From positions 1 to 31,275 of IMG/VR virus record IMGVR_UViG_3300030102_006240: a stretch of DNA of 31,275 nt, one strand, 5' to 3'. Both the position numbers and the translations under genes were made by a program. Below the pieces are notes generated by a model, which saw only the letters and a list, made by a program, of their open reading frames with translations, ran no database searches and had not been told where the DNA came from. This stretch comes from a virus. Shown here piece by piece: positions 7,707 to 17,400 of the stretch. Positions within the stretch are counted from its first letter, which is position 1. Each line of letters begins with the position of its first letter.

Positions 7707-9781
7707 TGAAAGATACTCATATACAAATAATCGATCTGAAGGGATTGTTTCAGCAGGTTCCTCAACCTCCATCGGGTGTATTTGAGTTAGAAAACTGGGC
7801 TGTTGATCCAGTTACAGGCGGCTGGGTAAACCGTCTTGGCTGGGAAAAGTATGATGTTAATGCCAATGATTGGGATCCTTTCTTGACGAGTGTGGTTGAT
7901 AGCATGTTTTATGTGCAGCGCCACCAAGGAGCGCAAGACAGCATATTGTTTGAGCAGTCGGGTGTGCTGTATCAGCTGAATGATTTTGCCGGAGTGTTGA
8001 AAAAACAAGAGCTATCGACAGCTAGAGTACAGCCATTGGTGTCGGAAGTAGGCACACAGTATGCTCAGTTTGGCAGATACATTATCTATGTGAATGGATA
8101 CAACAGACCAGCCAAAAGTCATTTGTGGCCGTGTACAAGTTATTCGACGAACTATTTGGTGGAGCTGCCATTGGGTTTTGATGCACTGCCTTCAGCTCCA
8201 GTTGTTTGGGATGTAGAAACAAATCCTGCTTTATTACAAGCAAATGGTGATTCAGCATCTATTTGGTTTGCAAAAAACAATGTAAAAGATAAAGGCCTTG
8301 GAATAACTGTTGATACCAAAGAAAATAAATATCGATACAAAATCTCTTTTGTAAATACAGCAGGTTCTGAGGGTCCTTTATCTTCTTTTTCCAATACTGT
8401 ATTTTGGACAACAGCAGCTAATCTTTATAGATTTGCATTGCCTGTAGAGATACCAACAGGCAATGAAGATGTTGTTGCTCGAAGAATATATCGCACTAAA
8501 AACTTTTCTGATGATGCAGCTAATGATTCATTGACATATTATTTTGTTGCTGAGATTCCCAATAATCGAGACGATATATTTATAGATGACATACCAGATA
8601 CAGCGTTGGGTTCTCAGGCTCCATTGGAAACGAACTCTGTTGTGATGCCTGCTAGGAAAGCAAGATTTGTTGGGGTGTACAAAGATTGTTTGTTTCTTGA
8701 TGGTGGTCGTGATGAAGACTTGACGTTATACTTTTCTAATCCTGCAAGACCAGACCAGTTTGGAGCGTTCTCTTTTATCACACTAGGCCATAGACAGGGT
8801 GGCGGTCTTACAGGATTATACTCATACTTTTCGCATCTATTGATTTTCCGTGAGAAGAGCATTGATATATTGCAGGGTGATTATCCAAACTTTTCGTCAG
8901 CGAGTTTGTCTCAGTATATCGGTACGATTGCAACAAACACGATTGTTTCAGTGCCAGGTCTTGGTGTAGTATTTTTATCATATGATGGTGTGTACAGCGT
9001 AAATATAAACTTGGACTACAGCGATAGTCCGAATGTGCAGAATGTTACACCTCATTTACGTGATCTGTTTCGACGCGTCAACATTGATGCTTTGGCCAAA
9101 GCATCGGGTGTGTACAGCAAGAAGAGGCGAGAGCTAATCTTTTCGTTTCCTGTAGATGGTAGTGCTGTAAACAATATGGTTTTGGTGTACCACACAGATA
9201 AGCAGAGCTGGTCAACAAGAGACTTCCCGATGGGTCAGATGATTGTAAATGCGACAGGTGACGTACTTTTTGGTATGTCCGATGCAGCTGCATCAGCAAC
9301 CAATCAGCATGGTGTCATGGTGTTATCTCATCGTCGATGTGCAGGTCAGACAAAGCGTGAAGATTCGATTGTAGATTTAACAGCCCCGACATCTATTCTT
9401 CGGTCAGCATGGTTGGATATGGGTGATGCTTCGCTCAAGAAGAAGATACATGGTGTGTATATTTACCTGGCTACAGGTGGGGATCAAGACATCCCATTGA
9501 AGTTTTTTACTGATTACGATTATACAACCCAGCATACATCTCAAGCATTGCGTCAACAGCCTGCTGATATTGCAGACCAGCCTGTGTACAATGTTGCACA
9601 GCTGGATAGTGGAGTAAGCTGGCAAGAGCCACTGATTACAATGCTTCGATATGACATATATACAAAGGCCTGCAGTTGGTTCCAGTTTATGATAGAGACG
9701 ACAGCAGACATGCATGTGATTGGATATGCGATTGATTATACAGCAGCTGGCACGCGAATCATAAAAGGTAAGAAGTTATGA
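7706..9781 (+). CDS. Tail nozzle-like protein, T7 gp12/P22 gp10-like
   Basis: 691 aa from ATG at 7706 (TAATG overlap, AAGAGG upstream); an in-frame GTG at 7682 is less likely. The protein is nearly all beta, with repeated blades containing motifs such as QFGRYIIYVNGYNRPA, ARFVGVYKDCLFLDGGRDE, YFSHLLIFREKSIDILQGD, GVVFLSYDGVYSVN and MVLVYHTDKQSWSTRDFP. Such repeating 'frame-of-reference' strands are characteristic of the beta-propeller body of podovirus nozzle proteins. Roughly residues 205-315 contain a fibronectin-III-like insertion (SFVNTAGSEGPLSSFS, then VARRIYRTKNF) resembling that of the preceding gene. It probably closes the tail channel and holds the fibres. Confidence 0.68.
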   Translation: MKDTHIQIIDLKGLFQQVPQPPSGVFELENWAVDPVTGGWVNRLGWEKYDVNANDWDPFLTSVVDSMFYVQRHQGAQDSILFEQSGVLYQLNDFAGVLKKQELSTARVQPLVSEVGTQYAQFGRYIIYVNGYNRPAKSHLWPCTSYSTNYLVELPLGFDALPSAPVVWDVETNPALLQANGDSASIWFAKNNVKDKGLGITVDTKENKYRYKISFVNTAGSEGPLSSFSNTVFWTTAANLYRFALPVEIPTGNEDVVARRIYRTKNFSDDAANDSLTYYFVAEIPNNRDDIFIDDIPDTALGSQAPLETNSVVMPARKARFVGVYKDCLFLDGGRDEDLTLYFSNPARPDQFGAFSFITLGHRQGGGLTGLYSYFSHLLIFREKSIDILQGDYPNFSSASLSQYIGTIATNTIVSVPGLGVVFLSYDGVYSVNINLDYSDSPNVQNVTPHLRDLFRRVNIDALAKASGVYSKKRRELIFSFPVDGSAVNNMVLVYHTDKQSWSTRDFPMGQMIVNATGDVLFGMSDAAASATNQHGVMVLSHRRCAGQTKREDSIVDLTAPTSILRSAWLDMGDASLKKKIHGVYIYLATGGDQDIPLKFFTDYDYTTQHTSQALRQQPADIADQPVYNVAQLDSGVSWQEPLITMLRYDIYTKACSWFQFMIETTADMHVIGYAIDYTAAGTRIIKGKKL

Positions 9782-10392
9782 GCAAGAAGTGGACAGAAGG
9801 GTATCCTCGTGACAATGCGATAATAGACTACAAGCAGTTTAATCAGGGATACAATACACAGAAGAGTAGCTTGAATGGTGGGATTGATCGCACCATGACA
9901 CCAGTAAATCAGTTTGATGAAACAGAAAAGAAGGACAAGGCTTTTCATTATGTTCAGTTATTTCGTCGTGGTGATATGAATGTTTTTGTAGACCCGACTA
10001 CAGGAACCACAGGGATTGGTGATTTCCGAGGTTTGTCTTATAATACATATGGTGGTGGATGGGTAACTGTTGATGAGTTTTCTTTATCGGATTTAAAGGA
10101 TGGTATGCTGCATTGGGAGTTTTCGTTTCATGTGTATAATAATACTTTCTTTTTAGATAATCCTAAGAGTGTAACAATAAGATTATTATTTGATGGTGTT
10201 GAAGTTTGCACAGCATATAAGCTATCAATGTGTGTGAATACATATCGTATGATTTGTGATATACCAGTAACAGCATCTCCCAATACAGTAACCATACAGG
10301 CTCGGTCAGTTGCAGCAAGCACGACTGAAAATCAGCTGTGTTTATTTACTTTGTTGGCAATGCAGCATATGTTTATTGGGAGATGGCGATGA
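9778..10392 (+). CDS. Tail/fibre-like structural protein, unknown
   Basis: 204 aa, start coupled to the previous stop (ATGA, 9778-9781). Not recognised. The N-terminal 60 residues are polar with no hydrophobic core (SKKWTEGYPRDNAI...), typical of an attachment segment; the remainder is beta-rich (GMLHWEFSFHVYNNTFF, SVTIRLLFDGVEVC) and ends in FIGRWR. Its location directly behind the nozzle protein and in front of two further beta-rich proteins argues for a fibre or tail-tip component. Confidence 0.62.
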   Translation: MSKKWTEGYPRDNAIIDYKQFNQGYNTQKSSLNGGIDRTMTPVNQFDETEKKDKAFHYVQLFRRGDMNVFVDPTTGTTGIGDFRGLSYNTYGGGWVTVDEFSLSDLKDGMLHWEFSFHVYNNTFFLDNPKSVTIRLLFDGVEVCTAYKLSMCVNTYRMICDIPVTASPNTVTIQARSVAASTTENQLCLFTLLAMQHMFIGRWR

Positions 10393-11222
10393 GTAGAATA
10401 ACCAATGCAGACCCTATAAAAAGGGGATCTAGTTATACATCAACACAGCTGAATCAACAGTTTACAGAAGTAAATGCTGCATTTCCTATGGATGGAGATA
10501 ATGTTCGAAATGAGGGCATTGATCAACCTTCGTTCGATTTAAATAATGGTCATGGTAAAAGTGGTATTATTCTTCGAGCAGCTGGGAGTAATAATGTAAC
10601 AACACCAGCAATCGTTCACGCTAATACAGCAACAACTCCACCGTATAATGTAGCTACAGCTATAAATACATTTACAGTATTGAATCAGTATTCAACAAAC
10701 AATATAATGAGAGTGTATTGGCAGTTTGATCATAATACTGTATCGACAGCTTATGGAGTTCCATTTGCCTCTAATCCCAATGCAACATGTTGGGTTGTTT
10801 GGTTAGAGTGGGATATAACTGGTGGAGGTACATATACTCAGGTGCCTAATCAGAGTAGCTTTGAAGAGATACAAGTTAGTCCTGCTACTCATGGGGCGGC
10901 AACATACAAAACGTATGGCAGCACATTTGTGCCTCACATTACATTGGTGTCTAATGGTTCTGGTGGAGTAACAGCTATTCCAACACTGGGGACTGCATAT
11001 CATAGGTCATCGTATGGTTGTTGGTGGTATAAAGCAGATCAAGATTATACGATACATGGTTTGAGATTAATGGCTAGAGGTTTGGTGCAGAACTTTTATA
11101 ATGCAACACCAGTCACAGGCAGTGCAACAAATGCTTGGGAGCTAGTAGATAGCCCAGCTGCTACTCATCAGATAACAATCAACAATAGTAACTTATCGTA
11201 TTTAATAATGAGAGATCAATGA
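10389..11222 (+). CDS. Tail fibre-like protein, unknown
   Basis: 277 aa from ATG 10389, which overlaps the previous stop (ATGA) and has GGGAG six bases upstream; a GTG at 10338 would add 17 residues inside the previous gene. The N-terminus has SSYTSTQLNQQFTEVNAAF, a short amphipathic pattern (LN..F..V) that recurs at the start of many phage fibre and tail-associated proteins and probably docks them to the virion. The rest is Gly, Asn, Thr and aromatic rich beta structure (GCWWYKADQDYTIHGLRLMA). No catalytic motif is apparent. It is probably a receptor-binding or tip protein. Confidence 0.6.
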   Translation: MSRITNADPIKRGSSYTSTQLNQQFTEVNAAFPMDGDNVRNEGIDQPSFDLNNGHGKSGIILRAAGSNNVTTPAIVHANTATTPPYNVATAINTFTVLNQYSTNNIMRVYWQFDHNTVSTAYGVPFASNPNATCWVVWLEWDITGGGTYTQVPNQSSFEEIQVSPATHGAATYKTYGSTFVPHITLVSNGSGGVTAIPTLGTAYHRSSYGCWWYKADQDYTIHGLRLMARGLVQNFYNATPVTGSATNAWELVDSPAATHQITINNSNLSYLIMRDQ

Positions 11223-11881
11223 GCATTACATTTCCGAAAACGTTTGCAGCATCAGAGGTAGCGAGTGCAGCTGATGTGCGTAGCAATATTGATGCGATGC
11301 AAAAGAAGCAAGCCAAGCTATCAGGTTCGGATTTTGCAACGGGTCAATGGATAGACACTCATCATATAATGGAAGGTCGATATGAACCAACAGGCAATAT
11401 ATCTGTAAATGTATCAGGTGTGTTTGGTGGTAGAAATAATGGTTCAATATTTGACAATCTATCTTATTGTTCGAGATGGGTAAGTAATCGTACTGGTAGC
11501 ACTGGTGATGCTCAAAGAACATTTATACCATTTACAAATATAACTTTTGATGTTTTACGTCCTGCTACTGTTTTGTTTCAGTGGTCTTTAATATCGCAGA
11601 GCGCAAAAGATGGTGATGGTGTTGATGGTAAAACACATATTCGCCCAAGCTTAAATGCAAAGTTTGCTTCGAATCTTAGTATTCCTCATGTGGTTTTAGA
11701 GCAGCTAAATGCTAGCCCAGGCAATGTTTTGATTGATGGTACACATACTACAAATGGTGTGGTATTATTTGATATTCCTAATCAGGTGCGAGGATACTCT
11801 ATTGGATTGACAGGAGAGTCAACAGTGGGCAAATGTCAAAATGTATCATGGTCAGTATCATTAGAATGTTTTTATATGTGA
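11219..11881 (+). CDS. Tail fibre-like protein, unknown
   Basis: 220 aa, coupled to the previous gene by ATGA (11219-11222). The N-terminus (ITFPKTFAASEVASAADVRS) is another short helix-forming docking-like segment comparable to that of the preceding gene; residues about 50-220 are beta-rich with Asn/Gly turns and end in SWSVSLECFYM. Size, composition and position make it the third of a set of consecutive fibre-like proteins. Not recognised as a named family. Confidence 0.6.
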   Translation: MSITFPKTFAASEVASAADVRSNIDAMQKKQAKLSGSDFATGQWIDTHHIMEGRYEPTGNISVNVSGVFGGRNNGSIFDNLSYCSRWVSNRTGSTGDAQRTFIPFTNITFDVLRPATVLFQWSLISQSAKDGDGVDGKTHIRPSLNAKFASNLSIPHVVLEQLNASPGNVLIDGTHTTNGVVLFDIPNQVRGYSIGLTGESTVGKCQNVSWSVSLECFYM

Positions 11882-11889
11882 GGTAAGTT

Positions 11890-12669
11890 ATGGCATTAAC
11901 AGGACTAGAGATGGCACTGTTATCAGGATTGGGTGGATCGCTGATAAAGGGTGTGTCTGGAGCTATAGGTGCAAGTGGTGCAGCGGAAGATTTAAAGCTG
12001 ACTGAAGAGCAGCGTCGTCGTTTAAAAGAGCTAGAGCGTATGGAAGCTGAAGAGGCTTTTGGTATGTCAGATCAAGATCGTCAGATTTATAGCACCCAGG
12101 TTATGTCTCCGGTACAAACGGCAGAGCGAGAAGCATTGGCTCGTTTTGGTGCTAGTCAAGCGGTAGGAGATATTGGTCAAGGTGCAGCGTTTCGACAGCA
12201 GCAAGCATTGAAGCAGACATCAGAGGCTGCTAGAGCAGAGGCTCAAAGAGCAGTGGCAGAACGAGACGCAGCTGTAGCACAGCAGCAACAGCAACAGCTA
12301 GCAATGATGCGTCAACAAGAGTTGCAGCGCAAAGCAATGGAGCGTGAAGCGGTGATGTCTTTGTTGGGTGCAGCTGGAGAAGGATTGACACAGGCGGGTG
12401 GTATTGCAGCAAAGATGAAGTTTGCAGAAGAAACTTATGAGAGGGACAAGCCAAGCAAAGAAGATCAAGAAGTTATATCATCTACTGCTAATATTTTACT
12501 TGACCCAAGTGACTCAAACTATAGGGCAGTTGAAAATCTTAGTATGTCTCGTCAAGAAGGTTTGGGTCTTGATGGTGTGTCTGCTGTGGAACTTATGACA
12601 GCAAAGCTTGAAGATATATTGAGCCAAGGTCTTTTAAGCCCTTTTCTTTTTTTGGAAGGGAGTGAGTAA
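11890..12669 (+). CDS. Internal virion protein, T7 gp14-like by position
   Basis: 259 aa, GAGGT ribosome site. The N-terminus is hydrophobic and Gly/Ala/Ser rich (MALLSGLGGSLIKGVSGAIG, residues 8-27), able to insert in a membrane. It is followed by a long Ala/Gln/Arg/Glu coiled coil (about 90-160, with a QQQQQQ run). T7 gp14 has the same plan (short membrane-active protein made just before gp15 and gp16), and it forms the outer-membrane part of the ejection channel. The order 259-596-2229 aa here matches gp14-gp15-gp16. Ends TAATG, sharing one base with the next gene. Confidence 0.6.
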   Translation: MALTGLEMALLSGLGGSLIKGVSGAIGASGAAEDLKLTEEQRRRLKELERMEAEEAFGMSDQDRQIYSTQVMSPVQTAEREALARFGASQAVGDIGQGAAFRQQQALKQTSEAARAEAQRAVAERDAAVAQQQQQQLAMMRQQELQRKAMEREAVMSLLGAAGEGLTQAGGIAAKMKFAEETYERDKPSKEDQEVISSTANILLDPSDSNYRAVENLSMSRQEGLGLDGVSAVELMTAKLEDILSQGLLSPFLFLEGSE

Positions 12670-14459
12670 TGTCATATGAAGTAGCAAATGAGATTGTAAA
12701 TATGTATATGCAGTCGAATACTCGCAGAATAAACAGTGCGATGGAGACTGCATATCAAGAAGCATTGAGTACATATCAATCAGATGTAGAGGCACGTAAG
12801 GCTGCATTGGATGTATTGAAGCTGGAGCAAAGGTCTTATGATGATTATCTTAAGATACTTGCACGCAATATGAAAGATTTACGAGCTGGCAATATAAACA
12901 TAGCAAAGAAAGCATTTGCAGCAGAGCAAAGAAATCTACGAAGACAACATGCAGCTGAACAAGCAAATCGAAAAAGTATAGCAAAAGCAAATGAAAAACA
13001 TGAACAGGCGATGTATAAGTGGAGGAAAGACAACACTTTGCGTCGGTATCAAGCTTTAGTTGATAGTGCTAAGTTGAAAAAAAGTTTTGAAGATGATTTG
13101 GAAAAAAATCATCGCACGTATGATAAAAAAGCAAGGGAGCATGCCAAAGAGGTTGTGTATTCTGATAATGTTTTATCAAACAATGTAGATAGTATTTTGG
13201 GTGGTTTGTCGGATGTTATATCAAAAGAGATTGGTAAAGGTAATCTAACAGAAAATCTAATAAAAACATATTTAAACCGTAAAAACTTTACAAGGTTTAT
13301 TGACCAAGCGATTTCGCAAGCATCAGATCAAACAAAATCTCCACAAGGTTTATTAAAAGATAAAGAGGATGAAAAAGAATACAAGTTTGATAGAACAAGA
13401 GCAGAGTATAAAAAAGCAGGCATTATGTATCATGTGTTGAATAATGCAATGAATACTTTTGATGTGTCATATATAGGTGATGACAAAGAAGAACGAAGAG
13501 AAGAGTTTGAAACTGTAATGAAAGATATATTGCAATCAAAAGATTTGAATGGAAGATTTCAAGATGTTGCAGATATACCAGAAACAGAAATAGAACGAAG
13601 AGAAGATGCTGAGTACCAGTTAAAACTGCAACAACTGTCTCCTACTTTAAAAACATTAAAGTCTGATATATTAAAGGCTCCATATATTCCACCTCCCAAA
13701 AAGCAGCGAGCATTTATAGAGGAAGCATATCAAGAGAAAGTGCCAGGAGAAGACACAACGGAACGTCAGTATATAGATGATTTACGCAAAACAGCAGAGC
13801 CAGTATTTGAGCAGCTGCGTGCTGATGATGATACACCGTTTCAGCTGACCGAGGAAGAGATTGCTACAGTAGGCGAGGCTGCAGTTAATGCATACAAAGA
13901 GCTACAGATAGAGCGGACACAAACTCCATTGATATCATTGGAGGAGCGGAGATTGTTGGACCCATTGGCATTGGAACGCCAGCTGAATATAATGCGTCAA
14001 GGACAGCGTGTGAGAAGCATACAGCCAGAGCTAGATAGCTTTGAGCAAGTACGCTCTCGAGCTGGTGAGATACTTGAATCGCCTAAGAAAAGATCGACAG
14101 CAAATGCAGGCACACCATTGGAGCAACGGTTCTATGCAACACAACGTGAGAGTGCTAGGTTGTCGTATGAATCGGATGAGGATTTACGAAGCAAAGGTAA
14201 GCCAGAAGAGTTGGGTGTATCATTATACAAAGAAACATTTGATCCATTGAATAGCACGTTTCGACAAAACAATACATATCAATCTGTAGTTGATCGTATA
14301 CAACAAGGTTTTGGTTCTCCAGAAGAACAGATGAGAGCTATTTCTGCTTTTGATAGTAGAGTAATGGCACAGCAGAGAACCAAGGCACCGATTATAATGA
14401 AAGACGGTTCTCGCAACAGAGAATACTTAGAGGCATTGAAAGCACTAGGAAAGAAGTAG
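12669..14459 (+). CDS. Internal virion protein, T7 gp15-like by position
   Basis: 596 aa, almost entirely helical and charged, with a long coiled coil over roughly residues 15-170 (EQRNLRRQHAAEQANRKSIA is characteristic) and a Lys/Glu-rich middle. No cysteine-based or catalytic motifs, no signal peptide. Such proteins in T7-like phages form the periplasmic tube of the ejectosome together with the following giant protein. The assignment is by position, size and helix content; sequence similarity to T7 gp15 is not evident by eye. Confidence 0.6.
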   Translation: MSYEVANEIVNMYMQSNTRRINSAMETAYQEALSTYQSDVEARKAALDVLKLEQRSYDDYLKILARNMKDLRAGNINIAKKAFAAEQRNLRRQHAAEQANRKSIAKANEKHEQAMYKWRKDNTLRRYQALVDSAKLKKSFEDDLEKNHRTYDKKAREHAKEVVYSDNVLSNNVDSILGGLSDVISKEIGKGNLTENLIKTYLNRKNFTRFIDQAISQASDQTKSPQGLLKDKEDEKEYKFDRTRAEYKKAGIMYHVLNNAMNTFDVSYIGDDKEERREEFETVMKDILQSKDLNGRFQDVADIPETEIERREDAEYQLKLQQLSPTLKTLKSDILKAPYIPPPKKQRAFIEEAYQEKVPGEDTTERQYIDDLRKTAEPVFEQLRADDDTPFQLTEEEIATVGEAAVNAYKELQIERTQTPLISLEERRLLDPLALERQLNIMRQGQRVRSIQPELDSFEQVRSRAGEILESPKKRSTANAGTPLEQRFYATQRESARLSYESDEDLRSKGKPEELGVSLYKETFDPLNSTFRQNNTYQSVVDRIQQGFGSPEEQMRAISAFDSRVMAQQRTKAPIIMKDGSRNREYLEALKALGKK

Positions 14460-14469
14460 TAGGTGACTA

Positions 14470-17400
14470 ATGGCTACAGCATCAGAGATACGACAACAGA
14501 TAAATGATTTACAGAATCGTTTGATGATGAAAGAAATAGAGTTGGATGATTATTTTGTTAAGTATGAAGTACTGAATAAGAAGTTACAAAACCAGCTTGC
14601 AGCTGAGACACAGATAGAGCCTCGTGATTTTCAGTTTACAGAACCTGGATTGCAGGCAGAAGCAGAAAGTAAACTTCGTGGATATGGTGATTATACTGTA
14701 CCATATGAGTTAAAACCTAAGGATGTAAAGAAACGAGAAGAAGAGTTGGGTCGTAAACTTACAGTTGAAGATGCACGTCAACTAGAACAAGACACAACTC
14801 GTCAGTTCCAGAAAGATATGGAGCCATTTCAGTTTGGTACAAAAGCATTTCGTGATCCATATCTTGTTTCAGAAAGCATGTCTCGAATAGTAGACCCCAA
14901 AGCCGGTCTTGTGCGAGATAAAAGAACAGGCCAGCTGCGTAAAGCAAAGGGTCTTGACGTATCAGATTTACCGATAAAACAAACTATTGCAGGAGCGATA
15001 ACTGGAAATCGTGTGTTACAAAATGCAATCATGTTTGGATTAGAATCTTTGGGTGCGGATGAGTTAATAGAAAAAACAGGTATAGCTGATAAAACAATCT
15101 TTCCATCTGCATCAGCAGAGTTATTTGTTGAAGCATTTAAACCACAACAGATTGCTACTTCTCGTCAAGCTGAACAAATGGAAGAGATAAAAGAAGAGTC
15201 AAGAAAAAAACAAAAAGAAGACCTTCGAAGATTTTTTAAAAAACAAGGCAAGACTGAGGAAGAAATAGAAGAAGCAATAAAAGAACGAGAAGGAGAGTTT
15301 TTTCGTAGAACTACACCGACACCAGTTACTCCAGACGGCATTATATATGGTTTGGGAGAAGGTGGTAAAAAAGCTCTTGAAGATGAGTTTGTAACTGAAT
15401 CTCCATATCTTGAAGGTGGTATTGTTGAAACACCGTTAGCTGTAGGTTTACGTTTGATGAATACAACATCAGCGTTTGCAGCCCCGGCATTGGATTGGGT
15501 AAACGATTTGGCACAGACTGATGAAGGGCGTTCTGTTGTTGCAGGTACAGTAGCATCTGCATTACCTACATACTTACAGCCATTTGTTAGTCAGGTTGTA
15601 TCGGATACGATGAAAGAAAAACTTGCACCGATTGCTACACGGGAAGGTGCAGGCTATGAAAAGACAGAGATGAAAGGTCCGTTGGGTCAAGCATTGACCA
15701 ATATGATATTGGGTCAGGGTTTATTTACGCAGCTGGGAGCTCAGTCTCTTCCTCCAGAAACCAACTACAATCCATTGGACCCAACAGTACAGGGTAGCTT
15801 TGCGAACACAGTGACTACGCTGTTGCCTGAGTTTGCAGTTCCTGTAGTGCCTGCTGGTATAGTGGTAAAACCTGCTCAGGCAGTTACTAGAGGCATATTA
15901 TTTGCAGGTCAGCGTAAGGCATTGGAGAATGCTTTTAAATCTTTTCGGTCTACAAAGGCAGGGAAAGATCTTACGAGCTTAAAGATAACTGTAGATGATT
16001 TGTTGGATCCTCATACGGTGTCATATAAAGCATCAGAAATGGGTGCAGATGTTATTGCAGGTGGCAAGGTTCGTGATCATTTTACTAAACAACTACGTAC
16101 AGTTGACCCTGAAGCTCCTCCTCAGCTAGTTGATACAGCAAAGCTTGATGATATAAAAGAACGCCTGGCTCGTGCAGTACCACACAGCAGGTATTTAAAG
16201 ACGTCTGATGCACCGTCTCTGGTAACATTAAATGATAGTACAGATCCATTATTGCGTGGGGTAAATCGAATCGCTGATGAAACCATACGAGTTATGGAAA
16301 AAGGAGGAAAGCCCAAGGTAGCAGCAGACTTAATAAACCGTGGAATCGCTGTAGCTAGGTTGCGAAATATACCTATGACTGATGTGGAAATCATTGTAAC
16401 AAACATGAAGGATAAAGCAGTAACAGCAGCATGGGCTAAGACAAATACTTTATTACGAAGATCTCGTATTCGTCCATTAAGAGCAGCTGAACAAACGAGG
16501 TTGCGTCAATCACTAGATGTTTTGAATAAGAACAAAGTGTTTGAGCAGCTGCCTGAAAAGCTTTTAAATGGTCCAGATGTTATGTATGATGCGATACGCT
16601 CTAGTACATCACAGGTGATTCGCGATAATCTTTTGCGTACAATGCCTGTTGATTTGGTATACATATCGGATAATGTTGCAGTACCCAAGAGCAAGATACG
16701 TACAGCTACAGGTAGACCGACAAAAGAATACACAAAGTATTTGGAAGAACATCGAGAGCTATTGGATTTTAAAACAAAAGCAGAAAATAATCAGGAGGTG
16801 TATGAGTTTACACCAGATCGATTGGCAGCATTGCGAGGTTTTCAGCAGCAACATGGTATGCAGCTGTCTCCTAGTGTGGCTCAGAAGCTAGATACAGGTG
16901 AGGCGTTTACTGCTATTGAGAGGCAGGAGCTGTTTGATAGTGTTGGTGCGCAGCTGGCTTTGGATTATTTAGATGGCACAAGATTACGTACAGCAGGTTT
17001 ACAATCAGACCTGGCGGATGCAGGCATAGTTGCAGGTGATACATTGATACCACAAGTGCGTGGTAAAAAATCAACATTTGCAATAAAAACAAAAGCAGTT
17101 GCCAATGCAATACGGATATTAAAAGGCCTGCCTACGAAAGCCATTAACTTTTTTGATGACACTGCATCTGCTTCTTTTAAAAACTTTGAGCGCAGTGTAC
17201 AGCTGGGTGCGGATGCAGCACCAAAGCAAGTCATTGATAGCCTTAGAATAGCAACCAAAGCTATGGGACCGGATGAAGTTGGACAAGTTATAAATGTGCA
17301 AAGCAAAAGATATATGGACATGGGTGTAGAGCTAGAACGATCATCACGCAAGAGTGTAGCGATACGTGCAGACCAGCCACAGATATCTGATGTAAGTCCT

